A stretch of 10,727 nt of DNA. Source: Clostridia bacterium. Its GTDB lineage: Bacteria; Bacillota_A; Clostridia; UMGS1810. The notes under the pieces were generated by a model, which was given only the letters and a program-made list of their open reading frames with translations, had not been told where the DNA came from and made no database searches. This document shows, piece by piece, positions 1-6,195 of this stretch. The stretch covers positions 1-10,727 of the forward strand of contig JAFSBJ010000197.1 in the NCBI GenBank assembly GCA_017437345.1, given 5' to 3'. The number at the start of each line of letters is the position of its first letter. Position 1 is the first letter of the stretch. The position numbers and the translations under genes were made by a program.

Positions 1-300
1 CCGGAGACTCGAACTCAGCACGCTCTGCATTCGTGAAAAACCGCATCTTTTTTGATTGTCAAGCTTGAAGGGCGTCAGCCCATCTGCGCTTTCCGCACCA
101 AAAATCTGCATTTTTTCGCGAATGGAGAGTTCGAAGAAGTTTTTGCAATAAATTCAAAGCAAGACAAGAAAAAAGCACAGGTAATACGCGGTGTATTGCC
201 GAGCATTTTGACGAAGTATTGCGAAGAATTTGCCGCAAAAACCGCACTTGGTTCGAATCTTCGGTGGCTAGCCATTGGAGTATTATCCTAAATGCTATAA
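1..300. other. Repeat-like region without a convincing gene
   Basis: No gene is supported here. The longest open frame on the + strand (52-291, 79 codons) would start at TTG with no ribosome binding site and matches no family I recognise. The stretch contains imperfect inverted copies of short segments. Bases 1-14 match the reverse complement of 251-264 at 12 of 14 positions. Bases 28-41 are nearly the reverse complement of 113-126, and the TCGAACTC at 8-15 recurs inverted near 130-137. This internal redundancy looks more like a degenerate dispersed repeat or the edge of a mobile-element relic than coding sequence. That reading is inference, and the left end is cut by the window. Confidence 0.4.
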
Positions 301-301
301 A

Positions 302-336
302 TTATTGATTAATGGCTTGATGCCATTAATCAATAA
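302..336. repeat. Perfect 15-bp hairpin
   Basis: Bases 302-316 (TTATTGATTAATGGC) are exactly complementary to 322-336, with a 5-nt loop (317-321). The stem is AT-rich and no T-run follows on the + strand, so it is not a typical intrinsic terminator. It ends two bases before repeat copy A. A comparable perfect hairpin abuts copy C at the end of mnmE. Confidence 0.85.
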
Positions 337-337
337 C

Positions 338-447
338 AGTGAAGAGAGAAAAGAGAAGAGATAATAGAATCGGAACAAAGTCGCAAGATGCGACTTTGAA
401 CCATTTCTATTCACTATTCTCTATTCACTCTTATCTATTATTGCTCT
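338..447. repeat. Palindromic purine/pyrimidine repeat, copy A
   Basis: A purine-rich left arm (339-370, built of GAGA, GAAAAG and ATAATAG words) is followed by a central perfect 10-bp hairpin (376-385 with 389-398, loop AGA) and a pyrimidine-rich right arm (403-447, CTATTC, TTCTCT and CTCTTATCT words). The same architecture and words occur at 6058-6175 and 7581-7690, but the central hairpin here differs in sequence from the closely matching centres of those two copies. It lies upstream of the S41 protease gene, and an open frame running into it is an accidental extension of that gene. Confidence 0.65.
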
Positions 448-464
448 TTGCAGCAAATATTTTC

Positions 465-469
465 AGGAG
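465..469 (+). promoter_or_regulatory. Ribosome binding site that sets the protease start
   Basis: AGGAG at 465-469 is 7 nt from the ATG at 477 but only 1 nt from the ATG at 471. It therefore favours 477. It also argues against the GTG at 339, which lies inside repeat copy A. Confidence 0.75.
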
Positions 470-476
470 AATGAAA

Positions 477-1679
477 ATGAAGAAAAAACCTATAGTTCTA
501 ACAGCTTTAATAACTGCGGTATGCGTTTTCTTAATCACAACCGTATTTTATACCACTCCCACAGGAAATCTTGTGTTCAGCACCTTGTCGGACACAGTAA
601 CCGGAAGAAACTATGCAAAATTTGCACAGATGGATTATCTTATAGACAAAAACTATATGGGTTCATATTCCGATGAATGGCTTATGGATAATGCCCTTCA
701 TATGTATGTGGCAAGTCTGGGTGATCCATATTCGGGTTTTTTTAACAAACAGGAATATGAAGAGTTTTCCTCCGGACTTTCCGGAGACTACAGGGGAATA
801 GGTGTTACTATTTCAAATGAAAATGATCGCATCCTGGTTGGAAATGTTCAGTCCGGCTCTCCTGCAGATAAAGCAGGAATAAAAAAAGGCGACATAATAA
901 CAAAGATAAATGGCAAAGCATACAGCGGAAAGTCATTAAATGATGCTGTGTCTGCCATAAAGAAAAACCCTGTCGGCACATCTGTTAAGATAACTGTGGA
1001 GAGAAATGCTCAGGAAATGGAGCTGACAATTGTTATTGAAGATATAAAGCAGGTTTTTGTTTCTTCAAGATTCCTTCAGAATTCCATAGGCTATCTGAGG
1101 CTTCAGTCCTTTGGAAGCGATGTTTACAAGGAATTTAAAAAGCAGATAGAAGACATGAAAGCCAAGGGCATGAAAGGTCTTATAATCGACCTTCGTTCAA
1201 ATCCCGGCGGAGCATTAAATACAGCAGTTGCAATCGGTGATTATCTTCTTGGCGAAGGCACACTTCTCACAGTCCGCGACAAATCCGGCGAAGAGCAGGT
1301 GTATAAATCTCATAAGGGAGAATTGGAGCTTCCGATGTGTCTTCTTATAAATGAAAACAGCGCAAGCGCATCAGAGCTTATTGCAGGGGCGCTCCGCGAC
1401 TATAAAAAGGCAGTTCTTGTTGGAAAGAAAACCTATGGCAAAGGTGTGGTTCAGTCGGTATTTGACCTTGGCGATAAAACAGGTCTCCGCCTTACTACTG
1501 CAAAATATTATACACCATCAGGAGAATGTATCCACGAAAAAGGCGTTTCGCCCCATGTTGAGGTTGATTTGCCTGAGGGCGTAACATTTTCTCAGCTTGA
1601 TGTTGAAATAGAAAATGACACACAGCTTGAAGCTGCAATAAAGGAAATGGAAAAGCTTCTTATTGAAGGAAAAGCATGA
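477..1679 (+). CDS. S41 family carboxy-terminal processing protease (CtpA/CtpB type)
   Basis: This is a membrane-anchored serine protease of the C-terminal processing family, acting outside the membrane on exported proteins. Translated from ATG 477 it has 400 residues. Residues 5-26 form one hydrophobic segment after MKKK, a signal anchor or uncleaved signal. A PDZ domain spans roughly 104-190, with the GIGV carboxylate-binding segment near 107-110. The S41 core covers about 195-365. From the spacing known in Bacillus CtpB, the catalytic residues are Ser297 (in SASASE), Lys322 (in GKGVVQ) and Gln326, and all are present. The frame stays open back to GTG 339, but that adds 46 residues encoded by a repeat and has no ribosome binding site. 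It ends in tandem stops, TGA TAA. The physiological substrate cannot be told from the sequence, and no terminator is obvious before malQ. Confidence 0.93.
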   Translation: MKKKPIVLTALITAVCVFLITTVFYTTPTGNLVFSTLSDTVTGRNYAKFAQMDYLIDKNYMGSYSDEWLMDNALHMYVASLGDPYSGFFNKQEYEEFSSGLSGDYRGIGVTISNENDRILVGNVQSGSPADKAGIKKGDIITKINGKAYSGKSLNDAVSAIKKNPVGTSVKITVERNAQEMELTIVIEDIKQVFVSSRFLQNSIGYLRLQSFGSDVYKEFKKQIEDMKAKGMKGLIIDLRSNPGGALNTAVAIGDYLLGEGTLLTVRDKSGEEQVYKSHKGELELPMCLLINENSASASELIAGALRDYKKAVLVGKKTYGKGVVQSVFDLGDKTGLRLTTAKYYTPSGECIHEKGVSPHVEVDLPEGVTFSQLDVEIENDTQLEAAIKEMEKLLIEGKA

Positions 1680-1691
1680 TAAAAATGTGTA

Positions 1692-1697
1692 TATAAT
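1692..1697 (+). promoter_or_regulatory. Possible -10 element upstream of malQ
   Basis: TATAAT occurs 12 bases after the protease stop codon. No good -35 lies 16-18 bp upstream (TTGAAG at 1663-1668 is 23 bp away). A perfect DnaA box lies 20 bp further on. It may be a weak promoter for malQ or chance in AT-rich DNA. Confidence 0.25.
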
Positions 1698-1716
1698 AGT
1701 AAAAAAGCCGCAAAAA

Positions 1717-1725
1717 TGTGGATAA
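1717..1725 (-). promoter_or_regulatory. Consensus DnaA box in the ctp-malQ gap
   Basis: TGTGGATAA is the exact complement of the DnaA box TTATCCACA. A degenerate relative, TGTGGAATT, starts 21 bp later at 1738 and recurs at 3300-3308 upstream of rpmH; the 12-mer CAAAAATGTGGA is shared by 1711-1722 and 3294-3305. One perfect box does not make an origin, so function is uncertain. Confidence 0.4.
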
Positions 1726-1802
1726 TGTTAAATGTTTTGTGGAATTCCGGCAGTTTTAGCCTGAAAAACCCACGGGAACCGATATTATGAAAGGAAACGC
1801 AG

Positions 1803-3239
1803 ATGAAGAGAGAAAGCGGAATTTTAATGCATATATCATCTCTGTGGGGAGATTATTCCTGCGGAAGCTTTGGAAAAGAAGCAATAGAATTTGTCGATTT
1901 TCTTTCGCAGGCGGGCTTTAGCTGGTGGCAGGTTTTGCCATTTTGCATGGTTGATGAATGTAATTCGCCCTATAAATCTTATTCGGCATTTGGAGGTAAT
2001 CCCTATTTTATAAGCCTTGAAACTCTTTTTGAAAAGGGGTATATCACAGCCGATGAGCTCAAAAGTGCAAAGCAAAAAACTCCCTATAGCTGCGAATATG
2101 AAAGACTTTCAAAGGAGAGATTTGCTCTTTTAAAAAAGGCTTCGCAAAGATGCACAGATGAAAAAGAAAAAATAGAAAAATTTATTTTGTCTCACCACCA
2201 CATTGCCGGATTTTGCGAGTTTATGGCATTAAAGATGGCAAATGATTATAAAGCGTGGAATGAGTGGGATATTTCGGAATATGATGAAGATAATCTTTTT
2301 GCATGGCAATTTATTCAGTATGAATTTTTCTCAGAGTGGAAAAAAATAAAAGACTACGCTAATTCAAAGGGGATAAAGATTTTAGGTGATATTCCAATCT
2401 ATGTTTCCTACGACAGCGCCGATGTGTGGGCAAATAAGGAGCTTTTTGAGCTTGACGGGGGCGGCTTAATGAAAGCTGTGGCGGGGGTTCCGCCCGATTA
2501 TTTCTGTGAGGCCGGTCAGCTCTGGGGCAATCCTCTTTATAACTGGAAGAAAATGAAAGAAGATAATTATCTCTGGTGGCAGGAAAGGATAGAGGCAAGC
2601 TTTGAAATTTTTGACGGAATAAGAATTGACCATTTCAGAGCGATAGAGAGCTATTGGTCTGTTCCAAAAGACGCCGCCACAGCCAGGGAAGGCAAGTGGA
2701 TAAAGGGGCCGGGAATGGATTTTATAAAATCTATAAAAAGAAAAGCCGGTCAAAAGCTTATTGTTGCCGAGGATTTGGGGCTTATAACTCCGGAGGTGTT
2801 CCGCCTTGTTGAAAAAAGCGGTTTTCCGGGAATGAGAGTTATGCAGTTTGGCTTTTTAGATAACAGCGACTCAACCCATCTTCCTCATAATTATCATAAT
2901 AATTGCATTGCCTACACAGGCACCCACGACAACAACACCCTTCTGGGGTATGTGTGGGAAATGGATGAAGAAAGCAGGAAACGCCTTCTTGAATACTGCG
3001 GCTATACCCAGAGCGACTGGGACAAAGGCTATGACCACATAATTCGCACTCTTTTTGCCTCCGCTGCAGGAATTGTTATAGTTCCCATTCAGGATATTCT
3101 TCTTTATGGAGCCGACACCCGTCTCAACACTCCGGGCAAGGCAGAGGGCAACTGGGCATACAGAGTTACAAAAGAGCAGATAATGTCGGCAGAAAGCGAA
3201 AAGTTTGCCGGATATAACAGCTTATATAAAAGAAATTGA
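1803..3239 (+). CDS. malQ: 4-alpha-glucanotransferase (amylomaltase, GH77)
   Basis: Cytosolic disproportionating enzyme that transfers 4-alpha-glucan segments between maltooligosaccharides or to glucose, in maltodextrin and glycogen use. The 478 residues are close to the roughly 500 usual for short bacterial GH77 enzymes. The N-terminus has the family signature (SGILMHISSL at 5-14, SPYKSYSAFGGNPYF at 55-69). Expected catalytic residues are present: nucleophile Asp276 in GIRIDHFRA, acid/base Glu323 in VAEDLG, and the third carboxylate Asp376 in GTHDNNT. GDIPIYV (195-201) and the NTPGKAEGNWAYR segment (442-454) also fit. The start is supported by AAAGGAAA ending 6 nt before ATG. The frame ends with three stops in a row (TGA TGA TAG). 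No other glycogen gene is adjacent, so it appears to be a stand-alone unit beside the rpmH cluster. Confidence 0.96.
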   Translation: MKRESGILMHISSLWGDYSCGSFGKEAIEFVDFLSQAGFSWWQVLPFCMVDECNSPYKSYSAFGGNPYFISLETLFEKGYITADELKSAKQKTPYSCEYERLSKERFALLKKASQRCTDEKEKIEKFILSHHHIAGFCEFMALKMANDYKAWNEWDISEYDEDNLFAWQFIQYEFFSEWKKIKDYANSKGIKILGDIPIYVSYDSADVWANKELFELDGGGLMKAVAGVPPDYFCEAGQLWGNPLYNWKKMKEDNYLWWQERIEASFEIFDGIRIDHFRAIESYWSVPKDAATAREGKWIKGPGMDFIKSIKRKAGQKLIVAEDLGLITPEVFRLVEKSGFPGMRVMQFGFLDNSDSTHLPHNYHNNCIAYTGTHDNNTLLGYVWEMDEESRKRLLEYCGYTQSDWDKGYDHIIRTLFASAAGIVIVPIQDILLYGADTRLNTPGKAEGNWAYRVTKEQIMSAESEKFAGYNSLYKRN

Positions 3240-3332
3240 TGATAGTTTATAATATTTTGCATATCAAAAGCAGGAAAAGATGAAAAAGTTTAACAAAAAT
3301 GTGGAATTTTTGACATCTTGCAAAAAATAATG

Positions 3333-3361
3333 TTGACAAACGCAAAGTGTTAGTATATAAT
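3333..3361 (+). promoter_or_regulatory. Strong sigma-A type promoter for rpmH
   Basis: TTGACA (3333-3338) and TATAAT (3356-3361) match both consensus hexamers exactly with an optimal 17-bp spacer. Transcription should begin near 3367-3369, giving an untranslated leader of about 150 nt before rpmH. It is the best promoter in the window, as expected for a highly expressed ribosomal protein. The upstream 3240-3332 is AT-rich and holds nothing else I can name. Confidence 0.92.
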
Positions 3362-3367
3362 CGTAAT

Positions 3368-3520
3368 GGTTTTTAGTCTATGGGTGGTTTTTTGCCCATC
3401 AGACATTGTAAATGTATTTTGACGGTGCAGATTTCTCTGCGGCAGAGAAATTGTGTGCTGCGATGACATAAAGTCATAAAATGGCGTAAGGTCATTGAAT
3501 TCTAAGGAGGTGTAATCACT
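3368..3520 (+). promoter_or_regulatory. Structured 5' leader of rpmH
   Basis: The predicted untranslated region contains several stems. Bases 3376-3384 pair with 3395-3404 (GTCT and ATGGG against CCCAT and AGAC, one bulged C). A perfect 9-bp stem joins 3431-3439 to 3443-3451 with loop CGG, and GCAG (3427-3430) can pair with CTGC (3458-3461) around it. ATGAC (3463-3467) can pair with GTCAT at 3473-3477 or with the second GTCAT at 3491-3495, which sits just before the very strong Shine-Dalgarno AAGGAGGTG (3504-3512). This might control rpmH translation or RNA stability. I know no named leader class that it matches with certainty. Confidence 0.5.
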
Positions 3521-3655
3521 ATGAAGAGAACATATCAGCCAAATGTTAGACACAGAAGCAAAGTTCACGGCTTCAGAGCAAGAATGAGCACAGCTAACGG
3601 CAGAAAGGTTTTAGCTCGCAGAAGATTAAAAGGTAGAAAAGTTCTTTCCGCTTAA
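3521..3655 (+). CDS. rpmH: 50S ribosomal protein L34
   Basis: Small, very basic protein of the large ribosomal subunit. The 44 residues match the normal family length and signature: it begins [18 protein letters not shown], continues [19 protein letters not shown] (22-40) and ends KVLSA. The start is set by the nearly perfect Shine-Dalgarno AAGGAGGTG 8 nt upstream. It has its own strong promoter and is followed by an intrinsic terminator, so it can be transcribed apart from rnpA; the terminator would limit rnpA relative to rpmH. In most Bacillota rpmH lies next to dnaA at the origin, but here the upstream neighbour is malQ. Confidence 0.97.
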   Translation: MKRTYQPNVRHRSKVHGFRARMSTANGRKVLARRRLKGRKVLSA

Positions 3656-3676
3656 TTTTTGATTTTCTAAATTTTT

Positions 3677-3701
3677 AAGACCACTTCGGGTGGTCTTTTT
3701 T
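3677..3701 (+). terminator. Intrinsic terminator after rpmH
   Basis: An 8-bp stem AAGACCAC / GTGGTCTT with loop TTCGG runs straight into six Ts (3696-3701), 21 nt after the rpmH stop. This is a textbook Rho-independent terminator. Partial read-through could feed rnpA. Confidence 0.92.
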
Positions 3702-3717
3702 GCCACTTGTAAAAAAG

Positions 3718-3745
3718 TTGGCAAGTATTAAGTTATGTGTATGCT
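3718..3745 (+). promoter_or_regulatory. Possible weak promoter for the rnpA operon
   Basis: TTGGCA (3718-3723) and TATGCT (3740-3745) are separated by 16 bp, directly after the rpmH terminator and before the hairpin array. The match is weak, but the rnpA operon needs a promoter somewhere in this gap unless it depends on read-through. Confidence 0.25.
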
Positions 3746-3955
3746 ATCTTACGCATATGCGATATGTTTGCAAATGCAAACGCGATATATTTGCTGACGC
3801 AAATGCGATATAATTTTCTTTGAAAATTCCGATATGATACAAATTCCATATCGTCGCGTGAGCGACATATCGTGCCGCAAGGCATATCGTGTGCGAAGCA
3901 CATATAACAAATTCCTTTAGGAATTTATATCGTTGCAAAGTGTGAAGCACTTTGC
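3740..3955. repeat. Array of small hairpins separated by CGATAT / ATATCG
   Basis: About ten short stem-loops lie head to tail. Clear ones are 3766-3781 (GTTTGC, loop AAAT), 3789-3804 (ATTTGC, loop TGAC), 3812-3828 (AATTTTC, loop TTT), 3853-3866 (GTCGC, loop GTGA), 3873-3884 (TGCC, loop GCAA), 3890-3902 (TGTGC, loop GAA), 3909-3926 (AAATTCC, loop TTTA) and 3935-3955 (GCAAAGTG, 8 bp). The hexamer CGATAT separates them at 3760, 3783, 3806 and 3830. From 3848 the separator is its complement, ATATCG, at 3848, 3867, 3884 and 3927, with a variant ATATAA at 3902. The first and last hairpins are less regular. The array fills the gap between the rpmH terminator and the rnpA ribosome binding site. Its function is unknown. 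Confidence 0.9.
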
Positions 3956-3978
3956 TTATCTCGGAGGTAGTTTAAATT

Positions 3979-4305
3979 ATGAAAAATACAGTTAAGCTCA
4001 ACCGGGAATTTCGCTATGCTTACAGAAAAGGCACAAAAGTTGTGACGGATTGTCTTGTTTGTTATTCGTACAGTAACCGTCAGTCCTTTAATAAGCTTGG
4101 CATAACTGTGTCCGCCTCGATAGGAAAGGCGGTTTGCCGCAACAGAATAAAAAGGCTGATTCGCGCGGCCTACAGTGCGCGAAAGGATGAGCTTCAAACC
4201 GGCCACAACATCATCGTTGTTGCACGGAGCAAGATGACAGAGGCAAGCTTTGAAGAAACTCTTAAAGCTTTTGACTATTCACTAAGAAAGATGGGTCTGC
4301 TATGA
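3979..4305 (+). CDS. rnpA: Ribonuclease P protein component
   Basis: Protein subunit of RNase P. It binds the catalytic RNA and helps it remove 5' leaders from precursor tRNAs in the cytoplasm. The 108 residues are a normal length. The RNR signature lies at 50-62 (KAVCRNRIKRLIR) and is the main evidence, together with the early basic/aromatic FRYAYRKG segment (11-18), KLGITVSASIGKAV (39-52) and the GHNIIVVAR strand (75-83). Start ATG follows GGAGGT (3963-3968) by 10 nt. It overlaps yidD by 4 nt (ATGA), so the two are translationally coupled. Its upstream DNA is the hairpin array rather than the usual short rpmH-rnpA spacer. Confidence 0.95.
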   Translation: MKNTVKLNREFRYAYRKGTKVVTDCLVCYSYSNRQSFNKLGITVSASIGKAVCRNRIKRLIRAAYSARKDELQTGHNIIVVARSKMTEASFEETLKAFDYSLRKMGLL

Positions 4306-4511
4306 AGAAAGTGTTATTATTTTTAATTCGCTTCTATCGCAAACATCTCTCGCCTTTGAAAAAACCTTGCTGCAGATTTTATCCAAGCTGCTCTGAATAT
4401 GCTTTTCAGGCAGTTGAAAAATATGGAGCAGCAAAGGGAACATATCTTGCAGGAAAAAGAATTTTAAAATGCCATCCTTTTCACAGCGGAGGATATGATC
4501 CGCTTAAATAG
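4302..4511 (+). CDS. yidD: Membrane protein insertion efficiency factor YidD
   Basis: Small membrane-associated protein that assists YidC-dependent insertion in related systems. The 69 residues contain the family block: CCRFYPSCSEYAFQAVEKYG (23-42), then GKRILKCHPFHSGGYDP (51-67). The cysteines of CCRFYPSC and KCHPF are conserved features of the family. The N-terminus (MKKVLLFLIRFYRKHLSPL) is hydrophobic and basic, in keeping with peripheral membrane attachment. It starts inside the rnpA stop (ATGA overlap), and its stop codon shares a base with the ribosome binding site of yidC, which begins 8 nt later. The length and the position between rnpA and yidC are typical. Confidence 0.95.
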   Translation: MKKVLLFLIRFYRKHLSPLKKPCCRFYPSCSEYAFQAVEKYGAAKGTYLAGKRILKCHPFHSGGYDPLK

Positions 4512-4519
4512 GAGGAAAT

Positions 4520-5440
4520 ATGGATTTCTTTGATATTATAAAAATCCCGATAGGTTATCTTCTGGGATGGATTTATAATCTTATTCCCAACTACGGTTGG
4601 GCACTTATCATTTTTACACTGGTTGTAAAGCTTCTGCTTTTGCCTTTAGGTCTCAAACAGCAGAAATCAATGACAAAAATGCAGGCAATGCAGCCAAAAA
4701 TTGCCGCACTTCAGGAAAAATATAAAAACGATCAGCAGAAACTCAGTCAGGAAACAATGAAGCTCTATAAAGAGTATGGCATAAGTCCTATGGGCGGATG
4801 TTTGCCTATGCTTATTCAGCTTCCTATTTTATTTGCTCTCTACAGAGTTCTCTATCGTCCTCTTACCTATATGCTTCATATGTCCGATAAGGCAATTGGA
4901 GCTTTGGGCAATCAGTTTGTTATTGATATGTCCAATAAAAACCCCATGGCGCAGATTCAGATTGCGGAAAAAGCAAATCTTATTGATTTTGATTTCTTCG
5001 GTCTCAACCTTTCAGCCAATCCAAATGCCGAAGGTTGGTTTGCAGTTGCAATGATTATTCCTGTGCTTGCTGCTGTTACAACATATTTTTCTTCAAAAAT
5101 CACCATGCTTATGAACAAAAATAAAAAAGAAGAAAAACAAGAGGAAAAACCAAAGAGAATTCTTTCTCCTGATCAGAAAGACACAAAACCCAACGCCAAC
5201 GAAATGGGCCAAACAATGACCTGGATGATGCCTATATTCACTCTGTGGATAACAGCAACCTTCCCTGCGGCTCTTGGTATTTACTGGGTTGCATCAAATG
5301 TATTTTCAATCGGACAAACTGTTCTTTTAAATGGTCACTATTCAAAGAAAATGGATAATGAAATTTCAGCACAGGAAGCACTCCTAGCCCAAAAAAGAGA
5401 AGCAAAGTTTGCAGGAAGAAAAAGAAAGGGGAAAAAATAA
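4520..5440 (+). CDS. yidC: Membrane protein insertase YidC/SpoIIIJ (Oxa1 family)
   Basis: Inner-membrane insertase that helps proteins enter the lipid bilayer alone or with SecYEG. The 306 residues have the Oxa1 layout without the long Gram-negative periplasmic domain. Hydrophobic segments lie near 6-22, 25-45, 93-118, 172-192 and 232-268. The cytoplasmic C1 hairpin follows the second (52-86). No lipobox cysteine is present, unlike Bacillus SpoIIIJ. Two features stand out. The groove position that is Arg in Bacillus and E. coli appears to be Lys37 (VVKLLLLPL). The loop before the last segment (199-228) is about 30 residues long and rich in Lys and Glu. The C-terminal tail is strongly basic (GRKRKGKK), which fits ribosome contact. 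GGAGG at 4511-4515 gives the start. The jag ATG follows its stop with no gap. Confidence 0.95.
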   Translation: MDFFDIIKIPIGYLLGWIYNLIPNYGWALIIFTLVVKLLLLPLGLKQQKSMTKMQAMQPKIAALQEKYKNDQQKLSQETMKLYKEYGISPMGGCLPMLIQLPILFALYRVLYRPLTYMLHMSDKAIGALGNQFVIDMSNKNPMAQIQIAEKANLIDFDFFGLNLSANPNAEGWFAVAMIIPVLAAVTTYFSSKITMLMNKNKKEEKQEEKPKRILSPDQKDTKPNANEMGQTMTWMMPIFTLWITATFPAALGIYWVASNVFSIGQTVLLNGHYSKKMDNEISAQEALLAQKREAKFAGRKRKGKK

Positions 5441-6055
5441 ATGATAATCGAAAAGAAAGCTAAAACAAAAGAAGAAGCAATTAGCCTCGCGCTTGCCGAA
5501 ATTGGTGCAGATGAGAGCGAAGTTGAAATAGAGGTTGTTGAAGAAGGTTCAAAAGGATTTTTAGGTCTTGGCGGTAAGGATGCTGTTGTTAAGGTTACTT
5601 ATAATCCCGACAGCGAAAAAAGAGCTACCGACTTTTTAAATAAAATTTTTGAAATCACAAACGAAGATGTTACTGTTGAATCTGAAATAGACGGAGAAAT
5701 TTTAAAAATAAATCTTTCCGGCCCCGATATGGGAATCGTTATCGGAAAAAGAGGCGAAACCTTAGATGCTCTTCAGCACCTCACAAGCCTTGTTGTTAAC
5801 AGAGGAGACAAATCCTTCTTAAAGGTTTCTCTCGATGCTGAAAACTATCGTGAAAAAAGAAATGTTGCATTGGAAGAGCTTGCAGGCAAGCTTGCAAATA
5901 AAGTTGTGCGCACAGGCAGAAACCAGACCTTAGAGCCTATGAATGCTTATGAAAGACGCATTATCCACTCTGCACTTCAAAACCACGAAACTGTTACAAC
6001 TTATAGCATAGGTCAAGGCGTGAATAGAAAAGTAGTTATAGCACTTAAAAAATAA
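5441..6055 (+). CDS. jag: RNA-binding protein Jag/KhpB (Jag-N, KH, R3H)
   Basis: Cytoplasmic RNA-binding protein encoded with yidC in Bacillota. In streptococci and lactobacilli the KhpA/KhpB pair is linked to cell elongation and division. The 204 residues show all three domains in order. Jag-N (1-53) contains the KGFLGLGGKDAVVKV segment (38-52). A type II KH domain (about 75-135) has the GKRG loop at 102-105. An R3H domain (about 136-204) carries the Arg172-x3-His176 motif in ERRIIHSAL. The start directly follows the yidC stop, and its ribosome binding site (AAAGGGG) lies inside the yidC end, so the pair is coupled. It is the last gene of the rnpA operon before repeat copy B, whose hairpin may also end transcription. 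TTATCCACT at 5961-5969 is one base from a DnaA box, probably by chance. Confidence 0.95.
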   Translation: MIIEKKAKTKEEAISLALAEIGADESEVEIEVVEEGSKGFLGLGGKDAVVKVTYNPDSEKRATDFLNKIFEITNEDVTVESEIDGEILKINLSGPDMGIVIGKRGETLDALQHLTSLVVNRGDKSFLKVSLDAENYREKRNVALEELAGKLANKVVRTGRNQTLEPMNAYERRIIHSALQNHETVTTYSIGQGVNRKVVIALKK

Positions 6056-6057
6056 AA

Positions 6058-6175
6058 TTAGTGAAAAGAGAATAGTGAAAAGACAATAGCGAAAAGAAAT
6101 AGAAGAAATCCGCCTTTCAGGGCGGATTTCCACATTTTCTCTTCTCTTTTATCTCTTATCTTTTCTCTGTTTCCC
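6058..6175. repeat. Palindromic purine/pyrimidine repeat, copy B (possible terminator)
   Basis: A purine-rich arm (6061-6104) leads to a perfect 10-bp hairpin (6105-6114 with 6121-6130, loop TTTCAG) and a pyrimidine-rich arm (6132-6169) ending in GTTTCCC. The central 40 bases or so are nearly the same as in copy C. Because a G+C-containing stem is followed 4 nt later by T-rich sequence, it could also end the rnpA-jag transcript. It lies wholly between jag and mnmE, and the mnmE ribosome binding site follows its right end. Confidence 0.8.
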
Positions 6176-6195
6176 AAAAGGGAGTTGAGTGTTTT

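Noticed and set aside
251..264. tRNA T-loop-like GTTCGAATC, and its inverse at 1-14
   Set aside because: The flanking bases do not make a 5-bp T stem and no cloverleaf could be drawn in the available sequence.
52..291. 79-codon open frame on the + strand
   Set aside because: TTG start, no ribosome binding site, no family I recognise, and it lies in repeat-like sequence with competing frames on the other strand.
3366..3422. Short leader peptide frame before rpmH (ATG 3366)
   Set aside because: It starts at the predicted transcription start with no ribosome binding site and has no run of regulatory codons.
3740..3955. CRISPR array or integron attC array
   Set aside because: Separators are only 6 nt, the units between them are themselves hairpins, and no cas or integrase gene is present.
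5961..5969. DnaA-box-like TTATCCACT in jag
   Set aside because: One mismatch, inside coding sequence that explains the bases.
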